Source: Gammaproteobacteria bacterium
GTDB lineage: Bacteria; Pseudomonadota; Gammaproteobacteria; Granulosicoccales; Granulosicoccaceae
NCBI GenBank assembly: GCA_002746645.1
Contig: PDPU01000023.1
Span: 62,001-126,000 of the forward strand
Direction of reading: 5' to 3'
DNA: 64,000 bases
A model generated the notes under the pieces. That model did not search any database. It saw only the letters and a program-made list of their open reading frames with translations, and was not told the DNA's origin. How positions within the stretch are numbered: position 1 is the stretch's first letter; each line of letters starts with the position of its first letter. The translations under genes were made by a program, and so were the position numbers. Shown piece by piece: positions 34,826 to 44,053 of this stretch.

Positions 34826-36769
34826 ATGAGCAACACCGTCAGGGAATACCACAGCGATGTGCTCATTGTCGGCGGTGGCGGTGCGGCCACGGCAGCCACG
34901 CTTGCCACACACGCAGCCGGTGCTCGCGCGATGCTCGCGGTCAAGGGTCGCTTCGGCGTGCCGGGGATACGTGGCGCCGGTGCCACCTCGAATCCCGTCG
35001 GCGACTTCTGGACCATCCGCAGCATCGGCCCGCAAGGCGGCTTCTTCAACCCACCCGATGCGGTGCTGGCCGACATGCTGCAGACCGGGCTCGGCATGGC
35101 CAGTCCACGCCTGTGCGAGATCTTCGTCGAGGAAGCACCCGCAGCCATCGCACGGCTGCGCGAGATGGGCCTGACATTCCAGAGCCGCATGCTCGCCACC
35201 CTGCCCGCGAACCCGGACAACCGAACCAACAACATCGTCGCCATCCAGAAGGCCATCATCGAAGGCACCGATACCGAGGTGCTCGAGCAGGCCAATCTGA
35301 CCGAACTCATTGTCGAGAATGGACGTTGCCGCGGAGCCGTGGGCGTAACGGATGACGGCGAACCGTTCGTCGTGCATGCTGCCGCCATCATTCTGGCCAC
35401 GGGTGGCGTCGGCCAGCTCTTCCGCCTCGGCTTCAACCCGCCGGGCAACACCGGAGACGGCTACGCCATGGCCTTTCGTGCCGGTGCCGAACTGACCAAC
35501 ATGGAGTTCATGCAGCAGGGCCTCGCCACCACCTGGCCCGCGCAGGGCATCGTGATGCTCTACGAGATGGAGGAGCCCTATCGGCTGCTGAATCATCAGG
35601 GCAAGGCCTTCCTGCAGGACTACCTGCCGACCGATGTTGACATCGACAAGGTCTGCCGGCAGAAGTCGACGCACTGGCCCGTGAGCTGCCGCGACCAGTC
35701 GATCCACCTCGATCGCGCCATCAAGCGCGAAGCACTTGCCGGTCGCGACCGCCAGCAGGATGCGCCGGCACCCGTGTTTCTCGATCTCTCACGCGCCCAA
35801 CGAAAATTCATGCCCGAACTCTTCCCGGGCTTCATGCGTGAGAAAGGCATCGACGTCAGCCAGGATCTCCTGCAGGTGCAGAACCATCACCACTCGAGCA
35901 ACGGTGGCATCGTCATCGACGAGAACGCCGAATCCACCCTGCCCGGTCTCTTTGCCGTTGGCGAGGCGGCTGCCTGGCAAGGTGCCGACCGCCTCGGTGG
36001 CACCATGCTCGGTGGCTCACAGGTGTTCGGATGGCGAGCGGGCACGGCAGCGGCGAAGCTCGCACGTGATGGAAGCGGCAACCACCCCGCCGGCGGCGAT
36101 GCCGTGGACGCGGCGCTCGCTTCCCTGCGCGAAGCAACGACTGATATTGCAATCAGTCATGCCACCGACCGGCCGACGCTCACACGCCTGCACCGCGACC
36201 TTCAGGCGGCGATGTGGGAGCATCTGATCGTCGAAAAGGACGCAGCGAGTCTGGCTGCGGCAAGTGCAGCCATCGACGTCACCGAAGCCACTCTCGAAAC
36301 GGATGTGTCGATCGAGGCACCCATGGATTACGCACTCCGTGCCGAGTTGCGCAACCTCGTCTGTGTGGCGCGCATGATCGTTGCGGCCGCTTCGCACCGT
36401 ACCGAAAGTCGAGGCAGTCACTACAGAAGCGACTTCCCGTTACGGGATGACGCACGCTGGCTCACGAATCTGGTGCTTTCCCGACGGAGTGAGACGCCCT
36501 CGGCATCGCATCGATCGGACTCCAGCGAGAACCTCAGGAACACAGGCGCGAACACAGGCGCGAACACAGGCGCGAACACAGGCGCGAACACAGGCACGAA
36601 CACAGGCACGAACACAGGCACGAACACAGGCACGAACACAGGCACGGACACAGGTACAGGTCAGGTAACCATGAATGACGAACTCGTGATCGAGGAACGA
36701 TGGCTGGCCGGGGCCGAGGGCGGATGGCAGGACGCGCCCGGCGATGTCCGTCTGTCACCCTGGGGCTGA
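34826..36769 (+). CDS. FAD-dependent oxidoreductase (fumarate reductase/aspartate oxidase-like flavoprotein)
   Basis: 647 residues. FAD-binding start DVLIVGGGGAATAATLA (GxGxxG-like), then IILATGGVGQLF, NTGDGYAMAFRAGAEL and NMEFMQQGLATTW, all hallmarks of the succinate dehydrogenase/fumarate reductase flavoprotein family. A later segment QVQNHHHSSNGGIVIDE holds the His and Gly-rich substrate region, followed by LPGLFAVGEAA. A helical C-terminal domain runs from about 430 to 560. After that comes a striking run of ten TGAN/TGTN units and a final acidic stretch. The family oxidises or reduces dicarboxylates and amino acids, but here the substrate is unknown. It lies between a methyltransferase and an SDR. 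Confidence 0.8.
   Translation: MSNTVREYHSDVLIVGGGGAATAATLATHAAGARAMLAVKGRFGVPGIRGAGATSNPVGDFWTIRSIGPQGGFFNPPDAVLADMLQTGLGMASPRLCEIFVEEAPAAIARLREMGLTFQSRMLATLPANPDNRTNNIVAIQKAIIEGTDTEVLEQANLTELIVENGRCRGAVGVTDDGEPFVVHAAAIILATGGVGQLFRLGFNPPGNTGDGYAMAFRAGAELTNMEFMQQGLATTWPAQGIVMLYEMEEPYRLLNHQGKAFLQDYLPTDVDIDKVCRQKSTHWPVSCRDQSIHLDRAIKREALAGRDRQQDAPAPVFLDLSRAQRKFMPELFPGFMREKGIDVSQDLLQVQNHHHSSNGGIVIDENAESTLPGLFAVGEAAAWQGADRLGGTMLGGSQVFGWRAGTAAAKLARDGSGNHPAGGDAVDAALASLREATTDIAISHATDRPTLTRLHRDLQAAMWEHLIVEKDAASLAAASAAIDVTEATLETDVSIEAPMDYALRAELRNLVCVARMIVAAASHRTESRGSHYRSDFPLRDDARWLTNLVLSRRSETPSASHRSDSSENLRNTGANTGANTGANTGANTGTNTGTNTGTNTGTNTGTDTGTGQVTMNDELVIEERWLAGAEGGWQDAPGDVRLSPWG
36541..36660. repeat. 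12-bp tandem repeat, ten units, in coding sequence
   Basis: Ten contiguous 12-bp units starting with four cacaggcgcgaa, then four cacaggcacgaa, then cacaggcacgga and cacaggtacagg. They encode TGAN x4, TGTN x4, TGTD and TGTG near the C-terminus of the flavoprotein. The unit length is a multiple of three, so copy-number change keeps the frame. The block structure shows successive expansion of two variants. Confidence 0.97.
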
Positions 36770-36792
36770 GGGGTTCCCGACGTCAGAAGTTC

Positions 36793-36830
36793 GCGAAGAC
36801 AGGGATTGCCGAAGACAGGCATTACCGAAG
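36793..36830. repeat. 16-bp imperfect repeat before the SDR gene
   Basis: Copies of gccgaagacagg(g/c)att (gcgaagacagggatt, gccgaagacaggcatt, then accgaag) lie in the 100-base gap between the flavoprotein and the SDR. Confidence 0.75.
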
Positions 36831-36869
36831 CTGATGTTCACCAGACAAGCAGGAAACGATGCAAGGACC

Positions 36870-37706
36870 ATGAGTACCGCAGACCATTCACGGACCAACG
36901 CCACGAACGACACTTCGCTCACCACGGGCGACGAGAGCCACACGCCTGTCGCCGTGGTCGTGGGTGCCGGGCGCGGCATCGGCCGTGCAGTGGCCTTGCG
37001 CCTTGCCGACGAGGGGTATGCCGTGGTCGCCGCCGCACGCTCATCGGATGAGCTGGATGTGCTTGCAGCAGAATTCGCCGCGGCGGCGCATGCCATCGAT
37101 TGCCATGTCCTGAACATCGCCGAGCATGCCGAGGTCGGCGATTTCATCAGGACCGTCGTCGCCAGTCACGCACGCATCGACGTGCTCGTGAACTCGGCCG
37201 GCATCAGCTACGTTGCGCCGGTGGCACTGGCGGATCCCGAACGCGCGCAGGCGGTACTCGATGTCAACCTTACGGGCGCCTTCCTGATCTCACGCGCGGT
37301 GGTGCGCGTGATGATGCGTCAACACCACGGACGTATCGTGCATATCGGCTCGATCTCGGCTGATATCGGCGCCGCCTACAATGCCATCTATGCGGCTTCC
37401 AAGGCCGGTGTGGCCGGTCTCGTGCGCTCGCTGGCACTGGAAGTGGCCTCGCTCGGCATCACCGTCAACGGTGTGCAGCCGGGCACCGTGCATACCGAAC
37501 TGTTCGAACAGACGCATGGCGCACGTGCAAAGATCAAGGGCATCAGTCTTGAGGAGCAGGTGGCGGTCATGGAGTCCGACAACCCGCAGCAGCGACTGGT
37601 CACGCCCGAAGACATCGCCGGCGCCGTGGCTTTCCTCGTCGGACCCGATGCGGCCAGCGTGAACGGGCAGATGCTCAGCGTGGATGGTGGGCGTTCGATC
37701 GCCTGA
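36870..37706 (+). CDS. SDR family NAD(P)-dependent oxidoreductase
   Basis: 278 residues from ATG 36870. The nucleotide-binding motif is GAGRGIGRAV, followed by NSAG (NNAG variant), the catalytic Ser in GSISADIG, and YAASK with the catalytic Tyr and Lys. The C-terminal VNGQMLSVDGG is typical of classical SDRs. The first 25 residues are Ser/Thr/Asp-rich and probably disordered; an alternative ATG at 36834 exists. It is likely to reduce a ketone or oxidise an alcohol in the pathway formed with the flavoprotein and methyltransferase. Convergent with the UbiD gene, whose stop is 20 bases away. Confidence 0.88.
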   Translation: MSTADHSRTNATNDTSLTTGDESHTPVAVVVGAGRGIGRAVALRLADEGYAVVAAARSSDELDVLAAEFAAAAHAIDCHVLNIAEHAEVGDFIRTVVASHARIDVLVNSAGISYVAPVALADPERAQAVLDVNLTGAFLISRAVVRVMMRQHHGRIVHIGSISADIGAAYNAIYAASKAGVAGLVRSLALEVASLGITVNGVQPGTVHTELFEQTHGARAKIKGISLEEQVAVMESDNPQQRLVTPEDIAGAVAFLVGPDAASVNGQMLSVDGGRSIA

Positions 37707-37726
37707 ATACCTGCGCCTGCCGGCAG

Positions 37727-39103
37727 TCAGTTCAACAACGATCTGACGAGTGCATCGAGGTTCATCGCCTCGGCCAGGTGTTCGGGCAGGCGATTGCGCC
37801 TTGCCTTGCCCGCCGCCTTGCCGTAACCCGTGGCATCGATGCCCCATTTCGCGGTGCGCCCGTCGCGCTCTGACGGATCCACGCCACTGCCGTGCTGATC
37901 GGGTACCACCACGATGTCGCTGTCGCCCTGCACCATCAACGACAGCGCGGCCTCGCGCGCACGACGATCGGCAAGATCGACATCGTCGGCAAACACCACC
38001 ACACGCTTGACGAATCGTTCCTTGGCGAGAATCTCGCGAATCAGGGCACCGGGGTCGGGCGCCCCCTCGCGACCCAGCGCGATCTGCAGACTCATCGGCG
38101 CATCGAAGGCCATCGCCACGATCGCGGGGTATCGTTTGCCGAGCCGCTCGCGAAGCGGCAGCTCGATCATCGTCGAACTCATCGTGAGATGCTCGTGCTG
38201 GCCCGGCACGATGTCCTGATAGAGCGCGCCTTCGCGTTGCGCCATGACCTCCACATGCACAACGGGCTGCGGTTTCCGATCCGAGACGTAGCCCATGGCT
38301 TCGCCGTAGGGGCCTTCGTCAGCCGTTTCCCGGCAGGAAATCGTGCCCTCCAGCAGGATCTCGGCACGCGCCGGAAGCAGCAGTTCCTCGTGCACCCGCC
38401 CGCGAATCAGCTCGATGGGCTGGCCGAGAAGCCCACCTGTCACAGCGTATTCGTCGCTGTCGAGCGACCCGCCTGCCAGTGCACCCAGCGACCACAGGGG
38501 ATGTGCGCCGATGAACATGCCGATGGGGGTGTCACGTCCGGCCTGACGATTGTGTTCGAAGATCCGCCGCAGGTGGCCGCCCGGCGTCATGCAGATGGCC
38601 AGTTCATGCGCGTCGAGATGCATGAGCCGGTGGAAGCTCAGGTTGCAGGCGCCGGACTCGGGATCGCGTGCCACTACCTGCGCCGCATTGATGTAGGGTT
38701 CTTGCTGCGCGGCGTCATGCAGGATGGCGGGCAAGGTACCGAGATCGAGCGCCTCGCCGGTGAAGACGCATTCGAGTACCGGCGCCGATGTCGTGTCCGG
38801 CTTTTCCAGTACCGTCGGGGGCAGCAGCCTCGACTCGGCCGTGGCGAGTCGCTGCTGCAGGGCGTCGCGATCGATTCCCGCAGCCTTTGCAATCCGCTGC
38901 ATGGATGCACAGACATTGTGGACCACCGGCATCGCCGTACCGCTGACCGAACGATAGACGATGACAGGCACGCGCATCTTCGCTGCCAGTGCGCCCGTGA
39001 CGGCGGCGAGTTCGTGACGGCCTGAGAGCGGTGTGTCCACACTCAGGAAATCGCGTGCATGGCTGCCCTCGAGAGCGGCGATGAATTCGCGCAGATCACG
39101 CAT
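37727..39103 (-). CDS. UbiD family (prenylated-FMN) decarboxylase
   Basis: 458 residues, within the UbiD size range. Conserved parts: LRRIFEHNRQAG, IGAHPLWSLGALAGG, and DEGPYGEAMGYVSDR, the Glu-containing EGPxGE..GY active-site loop region. The C-terminus has WGIDATGYGK. UbiD enzymes use prenylated FMN to decarboxylate or carboxylate unsaturated or aromatic acids. The cofactor-making partner UbiX is not in the window. The ligase gene ends two bases before this start, so the two are likely to be translated together. In this setting it may remove a carboxyl group from an acyl intermediate or aromatic acid. The specific substrate is unknown. Confidence 0.85.
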   Translation of the reverse strand: MRDLREFIAALEGSHARDFLSVDTPLSGRHELAAVTGALAAKMRVPVIVYRSVSGTAMPVVHNVCASMQRIAKAAGIDRDALQQRLATAESRLLPPTVLEKPDTTSAPVLECVFTGEALDLGTLPAILHDAAQQEPYINAAQVVARDPESGACNLSFHRLMHLDAHELAICMTPGGHLRRIFEHNRQAGRDTPIGMFIGAHPLWSLGALAGGSLDSDEYAVTGGLLGQPIELIRGRVHEELLLPARAEILLEGTISCRETADEGPYGEAMGYVSDRKPQPVVHVEVMAQREGALYQDIVPGQHEHLTMSSTMIELPLRERLGKRYPAIVAMAFDAPMSLQIALGREGAPDPGALIREILAKERFVKRVVVFADDVDLADRRAREAALSLMVQGDSDIVVVPDQHGSGVDPSERDGRTAKWGIDATGYGKAAGKARRNRLPEHLAEAMNLDALVRSLLN

Positions 39104-39105
39104 GA

Positions 39106-40701
39106 CTAGGCATCGGCAGCGCTGAGTTCTGCGAGCAGTGCCGGCTTGTCGGTCTTGCCGTTGGCGGTCTTCGGCAAGGCCGCGTAGACGCGATAGTGCT
39201 TCGGCGACCGCGCCAGGGGAACGTGTTCGAGCACGCTCGCACGCAGCGCAGCAAGTGCGGCTTCGCTCGTATCGTCGAGCACCACGCAGGCTTCGACCCG
39301 CTGACCATAGAGCGCATCGGGCACACCGATCACGGCGACGTCCCGCACACCGGTCACGCGCTCGATGATGGCCTCGAGTTCTTCGGGAAAGATGCGTTCA
39401 CCCGCAGTCTTGATCATGGCCTTGACGCGGCCACGGATGAAGATGTCGCCCTCGGCATCGCGCCAGGCAAGATCACCCGTGTGCAGGCGCCTCTGCTCGT
39501 CGATGACCTCGCGTGTGGCCTCGGGCGCATTCCAGTAGCCCGCCATGACGGTAGGTCCGGCTACCACGAGTTCACCGATCTCGCCGTCAGGCACTGCCTG
39601 CCCATTCTCGTCGAGAAACGATACGGTGAGCTCCGGTGGCGGCGCACCGACCGAAGCGGGCTTGGTCAGCACCCTGGCGGGATCAAGAGCCGTGATGCGT
39701 GGCGAGCATTCGGTCAGACCGTAGCTGATGTGAATCTCGATGGCGGGATGAGCACGGGCGATCTTCTCGAGCAATGCCACCGGCGCGCGTCCTCCGGTAA
39801 TGCCGATCCAGCGCAGGGACGGCAGCGATGCTTCGAGCAGCCCGCCGCGTTCGACCATTGCCTGCAGGTGATAGGGAACACCGGAGAACCCGGTAACGCC
39901 GGTGTCGATGAGCTGCTGCGTGATGGCGCGCGGAAAGACGAAGTTCCCTGCGAAATGAATGGCGGCGCCCCTGAGGTGCATGCACATGAGAATCATGAGG
40001 CCGTGAATGTAGTGCAGCGGCACCACCATGAGGTAGCTGTCACCCGCCACGGTGCCGTAGTCTTCGGCAGCCATGTGCCCGACCATCGAGAGGTTTCCGT
40101 GCGTCAGCGAAACGCCCTTGGGCCGGCCGGTACTGCCGGAAGTGTAGACGATGGCGGCAATGCGATCAGGCCCCCCGGTGACTTCCGGTAGCCGGGTAGC
40201 GACGGCATCACCCTGCGAAGACGGCCGGCCGGCATTGGCTGCCACGGGTGCCATTGCAGCGAGCGACACTACATCGACCACCCACGCGGCTCGGGCAGCG
40301 GCGGAAACGCTCGCATCCCCGGATCCCGTATCGGCAGCGGTTCCCGACGCCCGCGCCAGCGCTGCTCGCGCCCGATCCGCTTCGCGCTCGCCGGCGAGCA
40401 CCAGTCGGGGTCGGGCATCGGCCAGAACCACCGCCAGGCCGGCTGCCGGTAACTGTTCATTGAGCCAGACAACGATGGCGCCAAGCCGTTGCGCAGCCCA
40501 GAAACAGCTGGTGGAGACGATACCGTTGCCGGCGAGAATGGCAAGCCTGTCACCCTTTCGAAGGCCGTGTTCGTGCAGGCGCCGCGCTATTGCTTCGGCA
40601 CGCTCGCAAAGCTCGGCGAACGTGAGTGATGCAGCGTCATCGGCCAGCGCCCGTCGTTCGGGACCGGCCGCGGCGATGGCGATCAGTTCGTCGAACAGCA
40701 T
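39106..40701 (-). CDS. AMP-dependent acyl-CoA/acyl-ACP ligase
   Basis: 531 residues of the ANL superfamily. Motifs: IVYTSGSTGRPKGVSLTH (P-loop-like A3), ISYGLTECSPR (A5), LHTGDLAWRD (A7), IKTAGERIFPEELEAII (A8), and LPKTANGKTDK (catalytic Lys, A10). It activates a carboxylic acid as adenylate and passes it to CoA or a carrier protein. An acyl carrier protein gene lies 54 bases upstream in the same direction, which favours loading of that protein. Acid specificity cannot be told. Residues about 120-175 form an Ala/Ser-rich insertion. Two bases separate it from the UbiD gene. Confidence 0.88.
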   Translation of the reverse strand: MLFDELIAIAAAGPERRALADDAASLTFAELCERAEAIARRLHEHGLRKGDRLAILAGNGIVSTSCFWAAQRLGAIVVWLNEQLPAAGLAVVLADARPRLVLAGEREADRARAALARASGTAADTGSGDASVSAAARAAWVVDVVSLAAMAPVAANAGRPSSQGDAVATRLPEVTGGPDRIAAIVYTSGSTGRPKGVSLTHGNLSMVGHMAAEDYGTVAGDSYLMVVPLHYIHGLMILMCMHLRGAAIHFAGNFVFPRAITQQLIDTGVTGFSGVPYHLQAMVERGGLLEASLPSLRWIGITGGRAPVALLEKIARAHPAIEIHISYGLTECSPRITALDPARVLTKPASVGAPPPELTVSFLDENGQAVPDGEIGELVVAGPTVMAGYWNAPEATREVIDEQRRLHTGDLAWRDAEGDIFIRGRVKAMIKTAGERIFPEELEAIIERVTGVRDVAVIGVPDALYGQRVEACVVLDDTSEAALAALRASVLEHVPLARSPKHYRVYAALPKTANGKTDKPALLAELSAADA

Positions 40702-40755
40702 CGCGTCACTCCTGCAGGTGCGAAGGCATGCTACGACTCGTTGGTCGTGCCCTTG

Positions 40756-40998
40756 TCAGGCGGCGCTGCACGCCTTGTCGATGTAGGCGGCGATGGCGTC
40801 CAGGGTAGCAAAATTCTCGGGGGTGAGGTCGTCGGTATCGACCGTGAAACCGTATTGCTCCTCACTCCACAGAACGAGTTCCATCATGGCGACGCTGTCG
40901 AGCAGTTCGTTTTCGAGCAGATTGGTGTCGTTCCCGACCGACGGAAAGCCGGGCTTGAGTGTCTTGATGAAATCGAGGACTTCCTGCTGTGTACTCAT
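40756..40998 (-). CDS. Acyl carrier protein
   Basis: 80 residues, acidic, four-helix type. ENELLDSVAMMELVLWSEEQYG contains the DSV motif whose Ser takes the phosphopantetheine arm. It differs clearly from housekeeping fatty-acid AcpP (DSL in a different context), so it is a pathway-specific carrier. It sits between the enolase-superfamily gene and the ligase on one strand. The ligase is the obvious loader. Whether the UbiD, enolase-type or GH3 enzymes act on carrier-bound substrates is open. Confidence 0.85.
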   Translation of the reverse strand: MSTQQEVLDFIKTLKPGFPSVGNDTNLLENELLDSVAMMELVLWSEEQYGFTVDTDDLTPENFATLDAIAAYIDKACSAA

Positions 40999-41053
40999 GT
41001 TTTCCTTGCCTGATGTGCTGAGTCGCGAGTTCGGATACGCCTGACCTTACCAT

Positions 41054-42211
41054 TCAGTCATCGAACCCGATGCGCGACTGTAGCAGATCATCGGTCATTG
41101 CAGCGGCAGGACGCAGCGGTGCCAGCACGGGTTCCCGGCGTGCATTGCGGTTCGACAGCGCTCGGGCGTCCACCTCCAGTGGATCCTGCCGCAGCAGATG
41201 GCGGTTCTGACCAAGGCCCTCCACGTACTCGATTTCCTCGTCGTGGTCGAGAAACAGCGTGGCGGCATCGGTCAGTGCCTGCCCCTCACCCACGAGCGAA
41301 CCCATCACGTGAAACAGTCCCGCAGCGCGAGTCATCGCGCGAACCGCAACCGTGCCGCCGAACCCGCCGAGTTTCCCGAGCCGCAGGTTCACCCCCTGCC
41401 AGAGACCGCTTTCGATGATGTGCCTGGCATCGCTCTCGTTGGTCAGCGACTCATCGGCGACGAAGGGAACGCCAAAACGCCGGTGGAGTTCGGCAAGCGC
41501 CGCCCGCGCCGCGGGAGTCTCCGTCGGGAACGGGTCTTCGATCGAATGCAGGCTCGCCGGATCACAGGCATCGAGCAAGGCCGCGATGGCTGCGCCGTCC
41601 AGGGCATTGTTCGCGTCAAGACGAAGCGGCAGTTTGCCATCGAGATGGCGCTGCAGCGAACGCAGTCGCTCCACATCGTCGGACGCGCCGATCTTGAGCT
41701 TGACCATGGTTGCGCCGGAGAAGATGGCGGCCATGGCTTCGCGCCGCAGGTCGGTCGTGGCGGTACCGAAATCGATGGTACGGCACTGTCCGGACCGGCT
41801 CTGACGAGGCTCACCGAGCAAGGCCACCGCATCGAGCCCGATGATCTGATCGAAGAGCTGCCACAGCGCGATATCGACGCCCGAATGCAGCGCCATCTGC
41901 TCGGGGAACCTGGCGCGTTCCTGATCCAACCATGCCACGAGCGCCTGCTGCGTGTCGAAGCGAAGACCGACAAGGCGTCCGGCAAGCGCTTCAGCCCGGT
42001 TTTCGAGGATGTCGGTGATGCTCTCACCGGTCACGTAGCGCCGTGGCAGCACTTCGCCCCAGCCCATTCGACCGTCCGAACTGCCGATGCCGAGCAGCAG
42101 CGTATCGCCCGATTCACGCCGTTTGCCGGCATGCTCGAAGGGGCGCCTGAAAGGCACTCGACAGTGACGAAATTCGAGCGAGACGACCTCCGGCAGGCTG
42201 GCTGGCTGCAT
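41054..42211 (-). CDS. Enolase superfamily enzyme (muconate lactonizing/OSBS/dipeptide epimerase subgroup)
   Basis: 385 residues from the ATG at 42211 (MQPASLPEVV); a GTG at 42301 would add 30 residues. The barrel residues are all present: VKLKIG (KxK, catalytic Lys), LRLDANNA (first metal Asp), HSIEDPFP (second ligand Glu), FVADESLT (third ligand Asp), and LGKLGGFGG (second catalytic Lys). The KxK/K arrangement marks the MLE subgroup, which makes lactones, o-succinylbenzoate, racemised N-acyl amino acids or epimerised dipeptides. Which reaction occurs cannot be fixed by eye. It lies 55 bases before the carrier-protein gene and 126 bases after the GH3 gene, all on the minus strand. Confidence 0.85.
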   Translation of the reverse strand: MQPASLPEVVSLEFRHCRVPFRRPFEHAGKRRESGDTLLLGIGSSDGRMGWGEVLPRRYVTGESITDILENRAEALAGRLVGLRFDTQQALVAWLDQERARFPEQMALHSGVDIALWQLFDQIIGLDAVALLGEPRQSRSGQCRTIDFGTATTDLRREAMAAIFSGATMVKLKIGASDDVERLRSLQRHLDGKLPLRLDANNALDGAAIAALLDACDPASLHSIEDPFPTETPAARAALAELHRRFGVPFVADESLTNESDARHIIESGLWQGVNLRLGKLGGFGGTVAVRAMTRAAGLFHVMGSLVGEGQALTDAATLFLDHDEEIEYVEGLGQNRHLLRQDPLEVDARALSNRNARREPVLAPLRPAAAMTDDLLQSRIGFDD

Positions 42212-42337
42212 GCGTGCAAGTTCCCGTCGTGGCAGCGGAAGCCGCCACGGCGACGACTTCCTGGCAACTCGACAGCGTAGCAGATCAGCGCCTCCTGGCA
42301 CGGCGCAGCAGCATCGACCTGAACGCCCGCAAGGCGC

Positions 42338-44053
42338 TCAGGACCTGGCTGCACCGGGAAAGGGTCGAGCGCCCGCGAAGCCGAGATGATGGTCGACGGT
42401 ACCGACAAGCACCTCTCCCTTCACCTGTGCCTCGCTGACGCCGGCAGCACGGCGCTCGAGTCTTGCCGCGGCCAGCACACCGGAGGCCACGTGCCAGGGC
42501 ACGGGCACACCGAGCCGCCCTGACGCACACTTGTCGGCGTACTCGGCGTTGGCACGGCCAAGCGCATCATGAAAGACATCGCACCATGCCCGGGCCACAG
42601 CCGTGTCGACATCGCCTTCGAGCAGCAATGCGTAGTGCGGCCGCTCACCGCTCGCGGGGCACAACAGGAATTCGACCGGCCGGTAGCCCGTGGCTTCGAT
42701 GGCACGTTCGGCTGCCGTCAGCACCTGCGCCTCGGTGAGCTTCTCGCCGCTCATGCTGGCAGTACGTCCGAAACGGTACTCGAAGGCCAGTACCGGCACC
42801 GAACCACGAAAGCCGGTGACGCGCAGGGCATCGCCCATGCGGTAGCGGTACAGGCCGCCACCGGTGGTGACGACGGGTTCGTAGAGCGCGCCGGTTTCGA
42901 GCGCGTTCGCGAGATGCGTCGGCGGTGATGGCTGCGCCTGATCGTGCTCGGCAATGAACTCGAAGAAATGGCTGCGACAGGCGAGCATGCCACCGCTGCC
43001 GCCATCGGCAAGCGGCACCGCCATCATGCATTCGCTGGACTGCGTGATGTAGTCACGCATCGGTACGCCGTCGAAGCGCGCCGCGAGCGGTGCGAGGTAG
43101 GGACGCACGATGGGTGACTGCCAGCAGATGCCGAGCACGAGTTCGGGCCAGAGCTCGCGCAGTCTGAAAGGCCTGCCGCCGGCGATGGCCGCGGCGAGGC
43201 GCCCTGCCGCGTCCGGCGCCGGGACGAGTTGTGCGAGAAGACGTGCATCGGCCGAGTCGAGCGCGGCCAGGATGGCATCGGGCGCCGCGCCCCAGGTGCC
43301 ACTCTCGAGACCGGCCAGAAGTGCCTCGCCATGATGCTCGAGCGTATGACAGAACTGCAGCAGCGTGCTCGGGTTGAGGCTCATGAGGCAGTGCAGCTTT
43401 CCCTGCAGCAGAAAGCGACAGATGGCGTAGAGCCGTGCGTCGAGGTCGCCGATGTACCGCAGCGCCGCTGGCAGGGGCCAGCGCGAGAGCGAGGCGAGAC
43501 TTCGTCCCCGCCGGTTCCAGAAGCCCGATTCGGAACCGATGTCGACACCCGCCGGACTCTTCGAAACCCCGCCCGCATCGATGAAGTTGCTGACCAGAAC
43601 ACCGTCACGAACACTCGGGTGATCCCGATAGACCTGCTCCCAGAAACTCGCGAACACTGCCACTTTCTCGCGCAGCAGCGACGTGGTGACGGGAATGAAC
43701 TTCGGAGTCGCACTGGTACCGCTGGTCTGAAAGAAGGCCAGCACACGCTCATCGGTGAGCACACCGGGTTCGCCCTCGAGCATGCGTGCAACGGCCGCGG
43801 CCATGTCGTCGTAGCGCGCGAGCGGCACAGCCTTCCGGTAGGTGTCGATGAAACTGTATCGCCATCGCAGGTCGATCGTGTCATCGGCGGCAGGTGCCTT
43901 GTCGAGAAGCTGCGACAGTGCACCATCGGCATCGTGCACCCGGAACCATTCGGCATGACGATTGCCGTCGAGAATGCGCGCGAGTACCCTGACCTGCGCA
44001 TCCATCACGTCCACTTCGGCAGCGAGCAGCCGTTCAAGGTGATCGTTTGCCAT
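42338..44053 (-). CDS. GH3-family acyl-adenylating enzyme
   Basis: 571 residues. FFQTSGTSATPKFIPVT is the GH3-type ATP-binding motif. MRDYITQSSECMMAVPL and VVTTGGGLYRYRMGDALRV correspond to the later conserved blocks. GH3 enzymes, best known from plants conjugating auxin or jasmonate to amino acids, adenylate a carboxylate and join it to an amine. Bacterial homologues are scattered and mostly uncharacterised. Here the gene overlaps greB by one base (TGATG). Together with the ligase, ACP and UbiD genes it suggests amide formation in a small-molecule pathway. The acyl and amine partners are unknown. Confidence 0.82.
   Translation of the reverse strand: MANDHLERLLAAEVDVMDAQVRVLARILDGNRHAEWFRVHDADGALSQLLDKAPAADDTIDLRWRYSFIDTYRKAVPLARYDDMAAAVARMLEGEPGVLTDERVLAFFQTSGTSATPKFIPVTTSLLREKVAVFASFWEQVYRDHPSVRDGVLVSNFIDAGGVSKSPAGVDIGSESGFWNRRGRSLASLSRWPLPAALRYIGDLDARLYAICRFLLQGKLHCLMSLNPSTLLQFCHTLEHHGEALLAGLESGTWGAAPDAILAALDSADARLLAQLVPAPDAAGRLAAAIAGGRPFRLRELWPELVLGICWQSPIVRPYLAPLAARFDGVPMRDYITQSSECMMAVPLADGGSGGMLACRSHFFEFIAEHDQAQPSPPTHLANALETGALYEPVVTTGGGLYRYRMGDALRVTGFRGSVPVLAFEYRFGRTASMSGEKLTEAQVLTAAERAIEATGYRPVEFLLCPASGERPHYALLLEGDVDTAVARAWCDVFHDALGRANAEYADKCASGRLGVPVPWHVASGVLAAARLERRAAGVSEAQVKGEVLVGTVDHHLGFAGARPFPGAARS

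Noticed and set aside
36541..36660. Possible CRISPR-like array
   Set aside because: Units are contiguous 12-mers in frame within a protein, with no spacers and no cas genes.
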